A stretch of DNA of 64,000 nucleotides from NCBI GenBank assembly GCA_013335115.1, contig JAAXWQ010000002.1:1-64000 (forward strand), in the 5' to 3' direction. Under the pieces are notes generated by a model. That model was not told the DNA's origin and made no database searches. It saw nothing but the letters and a program-made list of their open reading frames with translations. A program made the position numbers and the translations under genes. Source of the DNA: Chlorobiaceae bacterium (GTDB lineage: Bacteria; Bacteroidota; Chlorobiia; Chlorobiales; Chlorobiaceae). Below, piece after piece: positions 59,948 to 64,000 of the stretch (the first letter of the stretch is position 1; the number at the start of each line of letters is the position of its first letter).

Positions 59948-61306
59948 TTAGCCGACCGCCTCGCCGGCAAGGGTGGCCGACGTCGCATCGGTGATCCTGA
60001 CCCGGACAAGGTCGCCCGGATTAAAGCCTCCACGCTCGAACACCACCGCCCGGTTCGTGCCGGTCCGGCCCATGAGCCGGGAGCTGGCCCGACGGCTTTC
60101 GGATTCCGCGAGCACTTCGACCGTCCGGCCGACATCCTCGAGGTAACGCTCCAACGAAATCGCTTGCTGCCGTTCGATCACCTCCTGCAGGCGGGCTTTC
60201 TTGAGCCCCTCCGGCACGTCGTCGGGCAGGTTCCTGTCCGCCCAGGTGCCGGGCCGGACGGAGTAGTAAAACATGAACGATGAATCGAAACGGACCTCAT
60301 CCATGAGCGACAGGGTCTCGCGGTGCTCCTCGTCGGTTTCGGTGCAGAAGCCGGAGATGAGGTCGGTGGTAAGGGCGGCGTCGGGCATGATGGTGCGGAT
60401 CATGTCGATCTTGCGCAGGTACGCTTCGCGTGAATGGCCGCGACGCATCAGCTGGAGGATCCTCGTCGAGCCCGACTGCACGGGGAGGTGGATATGCCTG
60501 CAGATGTTCGGCATTCCGGCGATCACCCGAACGAGCTCCTCGGAGATATCCTTCGGATGCGAGGTGGTGAAACGGATGCGCATGCCGGGAACGGCGCGGC
60601 TGACAGCTTCGAGGAGCCCGGCGAAGTCCAGCCCCCGGACTGCGTCGAGGTACGAATTGACGTTCTGGCCAAGCAGGGTCACCTCGCGGAACCCCGAATC
60701 CGCAAGCTCCCGGGTCTCGTCTACGACCCGCTGCAACGGCACGCTCCTTTCGCGCCCCCTGGTTACGGGCACCACGCAAAAAGCACAGCTGTTGTTGCAG
60801 CCTCGCATGACCGGCAGGAACGCACTGATCTTTCCTGTCCGAACGGGATCGATGCCGGCATAAGTCTCCTGGTGGTCGTACTCGAGCCTCGACTGCCGGG
60901 CGCCCTGGCGGGCGTTGGCGATCATGGAGGGCAGCGAGCGGTAGTTGTCGGGTCCGGCGACGAAGTCAACCCAGGGATGGGCGTCGAAGAAGGGCTGCTT
61001 CTCGAACTGGGGGACGCAACCGATCACCCCGACGACCAGTGACCGGTGCTTCCGCTTTCGCCCCTTGAGCTGCTGCAGGAAATTCCCGATACGGTCGACG
61101 GCGTTTTCGCGGACAGCACAGGAGTTGAGCAGGATGATCCCTGCGGAATCCTCGTCCGGCGCAGGCTCGTAGCCCGAGGCCCCGAGCACTGAGGAGACGA
61201 TTTCGGTATCGGCCTGGTTCATCTGGCAGCCGAAGGTATGGATGAAAAACAATGTTGGATTGCGGTCGGCCATAAGGGAGGATCGATTCACGGTTGCAGT
61301 ACTCAT
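59948..61306 (-). CDS. miaB: tRNA-2-methylthio-N6-dimethylallyladenosine synthase
   Basis: A methylthiotransferase that modifies A37 of tRNAs. The N-terminal domain has its three cluster cysteines in [16 protein letters not shown] and IGCVPQ. The radical SAM motif is [10 protein letters not shown], and a TRAM domain forms the C-terminus. The ATG at 61306 overlaps the upstream stop (ATGA) and gives 452 residues; the longer track ORF is not credible. Confidence 0.94.
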   Translation of the reverse strand: MSTATVNRSSLMADRNPTLFFIHTFGCQMNQADTEIVSSVLGASGYEPAPDEDSAGIILLNSCAVRENAVDRIGNFLQQLKGRKRKHRSLVVGVIGCVPQFEKQPFFDAHPWVDFVAGPDNYRSLPSMIANARQGARQSRLEYDHQETYAGIDPVRTGKISAFLPVMRGCNNSCAFCVVPVTRGRERSVPLQRVVDETRELADSGFREVTLLGQNVNSYLDAVRGLDFAGLLEAVSRAVPGMRIRFTTSHPKDISEELVRVIAGMPNICRHIHLPVQSGSTRILQLMRRGHSREAYLRKIDMIRTIMPDAALTTDLISGFCTETDEEHRETLSLMDEVRFDSSFMFYYSVRPGTWADRNLPDDVPEGLKKARLQEVIERQQAISLERYLEDVGRTVEVLAESESRRASSRLMGRTGTNRAVVFERGGFNPGDLVRVRITDATSATLAGEAVG

Positions 61307-61746
61307 CGGCGTTCTGGGCCTACGGCCGCATGAGCCAAAAGGAGGGAGAGCAGGCCGGTCAACGGCATTTGCAGCAGCGGCGCCAGTCCGACGCCGAACA
61401 GCGTCGGCATGTCCAGGGTGTATGCCCAGAGATGCAACCGGACGACCGCAACATACTCGACGGCCCATGCCGGCAAGGCTCCGGCAACGCAGAAGAGTGC
61501 GACGTTCCGCGTCGAAAAACCCCATCGGAGGTCCCGGGCGAACAGGGCGGTGCACAGCTGCATGCCGGCGACCGCCAGCGCATCGAGAAGCGCCATCTGC
61601 GTCATCATGGGGACATAGAGGGATGCAGGAATATCCTGGTGCGCCCGGTAGAGCAGGCCGTGCCAGGACTCCCAGCAGAAATTGAGCAGGAAGGCCGATG
61701 CCAGGAGCACCGGGTAGAGAATATGCAGGCGCCGGCCGCCGGTCAT
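61303..61746 (-). CDS. Small polytopic membrane protein
   Basis: Unrecognised 147-residue hydrophobic protein with about four membrane helices ([64 protein letters not shown]). Its stop overlaps the miaB start by 4 nt, so it is cotranscribed with miaB, but no functional link is apparent. Confidence 0.7.
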   Translation of the reverse strand: MTGGRRLHILYPVLLASAFLLNFCWESWHGLLYRAHQDIPASLYVPMMTQMALLDALAVAGMQLCTALFARDLRWGFSTRNVALFCVAGALPAWAVEYVAVVRLHLWAYTLDMPTLFGVGLAPLLQMPLTGLLSLLLAHAAVGPERR

Positions 61747-61815
61747 AAGCAGTCCATCCTTCGGGTGCGGAGCCTTGCGCAGGAGTTGATGGTCATCTCC
61801 GTGGAAGCCTCGCGG

Positions 61816-62427
61816 TCAGATACCGAAATGCAGGTGCTTGAATTTCACCAGCAGCGCCTCGGCCTCATCCTTGCACTGGCCGCAGACCGTACCGAGCTTG
61901 GTGCGTTCCTGGAGCTCGTAGTAGCTCCTCGCCCCTTCGAGCACGGCATCCTCGATGTCGTGGTCCGTGACGTTCATGCACTGGCAGACGATCTTGACCT
62001 GCTCCTTCTTGACGCGGTCCTCCTTTCCGTTGCGGACGAAATAGTTGTTGATCGCGGCACGAAGCGCCTTGTCACCGAGCACCGAGCAGTGGATCTTGTG
62101 GTCCGGCAGTCCGCCGAGCTCCCTGGCCACATCCTTCGGGGAGACGTTGAAGGCCTGGTCGAGGGTCATCCCCTTGACCATCTCCGACAGGATCGAGGTG
62201 CTGGCAATGGCGCTGGCGCAGCCGTAGGTCTTCCACTGGCAATCGGTGATGACCTCCGTCTCCCTGTCGACCATGATGGCTACCAGCATCTGGTCGCCGC
62301 ACTGCAGGTTGCCCTCCATACCGACGCCGTCGAAGCTGTCGGGGTTGTCGCCCTGCATAATGTTCTTCGGTTTCTCGAAATGCTCCTTGAGCTTCTCCGT
62401 ATATGCCCATTCACCTGGCTGAAGCAT
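61816..62427 (-). CDS. nifU: NifU-like Fe-S scaffold protein without Nfu domain
   Basis: A 203-residue scaffold. The IscU-like part (1-130) keeps its three cysteines C43, C70 and C114 and Asp45. It is followed by a BFD-like [2Fe-2S] domain with C148, C150, C182 and C185. The C-terminal Nfu domain of full NifU (about 300 residues) is missing. GGAGGAG precedes the ATG. It overlaps nifS by 17 nt and would receive sulfur from it. Confidence 0.93.
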   Translation of the reverse strand: MLQPGEWAYTEKLKEHFEKPKNIMQGDNPDSFDGVGMEGNLQCGDQMLVAIMVDRETEVITDCQWKTYGCASAIASTSILSEMVKGMTLDQAFNVSPKDVARELGGLPDHKIHCSVLGDKALRAAINNYFVRNGKEDRVKKEQVKIVCQCMNVTDHDIEDAVLEGARSYYELQERTKLGTVCGQCKDEAEALLVKFKHLHFGI

Positions 62428-63613
62428 GGACTCCTCCTTTGATATAAGCTGTTGACATGTTCCTGATACGTTCGATGACCCCGGGGAGCACGTCGAGCAG
62501 GTATTCTACCTCCTCGAGGGTGTTCTGGCGGCCAAGGCTGATCCTGATCGAACCGTGTGCGCGCTCGGCGTCGACACCTGTGGCGAGCAGCACGTGCGAA
62601 GGGTCGAGCGAACCGGAGGCGCAGGCCGAACCGGTCGACACGGCGAGACCTGCAAGGTCGAGGTAGAGCAGGATCGCTTCGCCTTCCGCGCCCGGGAAAG
62701 AGACGTTGAGCGTGTTGGCGAGCGAGTCGGTCGGGTGGCCGTTGAACAGCGCCTCGTCGATCCTCTCCCCGATGCCCCTCCTCAGGATATCCTTGAGTCC
62801 CTGCAGGCGCGCCTCTTCCGCTGCCATTTCGGCGGCACGCATGTCGACCGCCATGCCGAGGCCCATGATGCCGAGCGTATTCTCGGTACCCGCCCGGCGG
62901 CCGCGTTCCTGGTGCCCCCCCCGGATGAAGGGGCAGTAGGGAATGCCCTTGCGGACATAGAGGGCGCCGATGCCTTTCGGTCCGTAGATCTTGTGGCCTG
63001 AGACGGTCAGGAAATCGACGCCGAGCTCATCGACGTCCACCGGGACCTTACCGAACGCCTGGACGGCATCGGTATGCATGAGCGCGCCGTATCGATGGGC
63101 CAGCCCCGAAATCGCCGGGATGTCCTGGAGTGTGCCGATCTCGTTGTTGGCCATCATCACCGAAACGAGCCCCACGCTGGTTGATTTCAGGATCTCCTCG
63201 AGTTGCTGCAGGTCGACCTTGCCATAGGCGTCCACATCGAGGTATCGCACATCGACGCCGCGGTGGGTCAGACACTGTGACGTCTCCAGCACGCAAGGGT
63301 GTTCGATGCTGCTGGTGACGATCGTCTGGCGCATGCCCGGGATGCACTGTGTGGTATGGCAGACGAAAAGGGAGAGCACCGTATTGTTGGCTTCAGATCC
63401 GCTTCCCGTGAAAACGATCTCGCTTTCGTCGGCGCCCATGCACCGGGCGACCCGATTGCGGGCATCCTCGACATTCGCGCGAGCCTCACGACCGAAAGCG
63501 TGCATGCTCGACGGATTGCCGTACATCTCCATCGCCGCCGCCATCTCCTTCTTCACCTCCGGATGAAGCGGAGTCGTGGCGTTGTTATCGAAATATATCT
63601 GTCTCGCTGCCAT
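62411..63613 (-). CDS. nifS: Cysteine desulfurase
   Basis: A 400-residue PLP enzyme that supplies sulfur from cysteine for Fe-S clusters. The PLP lysine is K208 in TVSGHKIYGPKG and the sulfur-carrying cysteine is C331 in STGSACASGS, the NifS/IscS type. It overlaps nifU by 17 nt and is the first gene of the pair. A palindrome matching the IscR consensus lies about 107 nt upstream of its start. Confidence 0.95.
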   Translation of the reverse strand: MAARQIYFDNNATTPLHPEVKKEMAAAMEMYGNPSSMHAFGREARANVEDARNRVARCMGADESEIVFTGSGSEANNTVLSLFVCHTTQCIPGMRQTIVTSSIEHPCVLETSQCLTHRGVDVRYLDVDAYGKVDLQQLEEILKSTSVGLVSVMMANNEIGTLQDIPAISGLAHRYGALMHTDAVQAFGKVPVDVDELGVDFLTVSGHKIYGPKGIGALYVRKGIPYCPFIRGGHQERGRRAGTENTLGIMGLGMAVDMRAAEMAAEEARLQGLKDILRRGIGERIDEALFNGHPTDSLANTLNVSFPGAEGEAILLYLDLAGLAVSTGSACASGSLDPSHVLLATGVDAERAHGSIRISLGRQNTLEEVEYLLDVLPGVIERIRNMSTAYIKGGVHASAR

Positions 63614-63831
63614 AACTGGTTGGTGAATTTCGGTGGTTCTTTCTGCAAGCAGGGGAATATAAGGTTATTCCACCTGAACAACCATCCCAAATGATGGGCC
63701 CATCTCACGCCTTAATTGTGACTAATTTAGTCTTATTTATCAAAAAAGACAAGAGGCATGTCTCATCTTTTATCGAAATCTACATCGGTATCGATTTCGA
63801 TGGCGGTTTGGATAACCATGATGACACTCGA
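63614..63831. other. nifS upstream region
   Basis: No gene is visible. The stretch is AT-rich near its right end and holds the GACTAATTTAGTC palindrome and a second inverted repeat (ATCGAAATC/GATTTCGAT), both suited to regulation of nifS or to termination of the incoming gene. Confidence 0.5.
63720..63732. promoter_or_regulatory. Candidate IscR/Rrf2 operator upstream of nifS-nifU
   Basis: GACTAATTTAGTC is a perfect palindrome around its central base and matches the core GACTRWWWYAGTC of the IscR type 1 site. The outer positions (ATTGT before, TTATT after) fit only partly. Its location upstream of Fe-S assembly genes supports control by an Rrf2-family Fe-S sensor, which is not encoded in this window. 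Confidence 0.55.
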
Positions 63832-64000
63832 TCAGAAAATACGAGAGAACAGCATGATGGCCAGGAGGAGGATGATGAGCGAGGAGAAGATCAGCAGCTT
63901 GCGGCGCCCACCACTGCCGCCAGCCCGAGGGGCAGCATCCTGCGTGGAGGTGGAACCGGAATGCCTGGATTCGGGCAGCAGGAGCTCCTTGCGGCAACTT
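63832..64000 (-). CDS. C-terminal part of a tail-anchored protein (truncated by window edge)
   Basis: Missing from the ORF track because its start lies beyond 64000. The visible 55 residues begin SCRKELLLPES, continue through a Ser/Gly-rich linker (DAAPRAGGSGGRRK) and end with one hydrophobic helix (LLIFSSLIILLLAIML) that stops four residues later. This is the layout of a tail-anchored membrane protein, possibly with an N-terminal zinc ribbon. Function is unknown. Confidence 0.65.
   Translation of the reverse strand, partial: SCRKELLLPESRHSGSTSTQDAAPRAGGSGGRRKLLIFSSLIILLLAIMLFSRIF

Noticed and set aside
63770-63997. 75-residue minus-strand ORF at the right edge
   Set aside because: Wrong frame; the adjacent frame encodes the membrane-anchored C-terminus reported above.

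Overview
This window looks like a chromosomal segment of a green sulfur bacterium (Chlorobi, most like Chlorobaculum). It encodes the chlorosome envelope proteins CsmA and CsmC, two tandem Mg-chelatase H paralogs followed by BchM and the oxygen-independent cyclase BchE, a UbiA-type chlorophyll synthase in a BchK-like setting, and a glycosyltransferase resembling the carotenoid glucosyltransferase CruC. Coding DNA is GC-rich. All product names come from reading the translations; no database search was run.

Layout. (1) 1-12061: a complete type I-E CRISPR-Cas system. An array of 60 identical-looking 28-nt repeats and 59 spacers is followed by cas2, cas1, cas5e, cas7e, cas6e, cse2, cse1 and cas3, all on the minus strand in a tightly overlapping operon. 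The cas2 stop lies only 8 nt from the array, so there is no separate leader. (2) 12062-12979: a gene-poor scar with a decayed reading frame. (3) 12980-25093: housekeeping genes: alanine racemase, a ComEA-like protein, asd, dusB, recA, a reductase, an M16 protease, trigger factor, acpS, nadC, folB and folK. (4) 25062-30637: a chlorosome locus, with csmC-csmA flanked by two Get3/ArsA-like ATPases and a repeat protein. (5) 30855-35870: pyrK, ssb, holA, and a divergent pair of an NAD-dependent reductase and a serine-palmitoyltransferase-like enzyme. (6) 36112-50203: a TonB receptor, then bchS, a small membrane ORF, bchH, bchM and bchE. (7) 50295-54988: Hsp20, a DUF4438 protein, an M23-like protein, arfB, a small ferredoxin and a WD40 protein. 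(8) 55136-61746: the cruC-like gene, hisG, lpxH-like, a phytol/farnesol-kinase-like gene, bchK, miaB and a small membrane protein. (9) 61816-64000: nifU-like and nifS Fe-S assembly genes behind an IscR-type palindrome, and the 3' end of a protein with a C-terminal membrane anchor.

How the genes fit together. BchH (with BchS) inserts Mg, BchM methylates the product and BchE closes ring E. BchK esterifies bacteriochlorophyllide c, and its neighbouring prenol kinase may supply prenyl phosphate. The pigment is stored in chlorosomes coated with CsmA and CsmC. NifS/NifU could supply Fe-S clusters to BchE, MiaB, PyrK and the ferredoxin. The least understood parts are the chlorosome-linked Get3/ArsA cluster, the leader-less array whose spacers suggest a pyrimidine-ending PAM, and the candidate sphingolipid gene pair.
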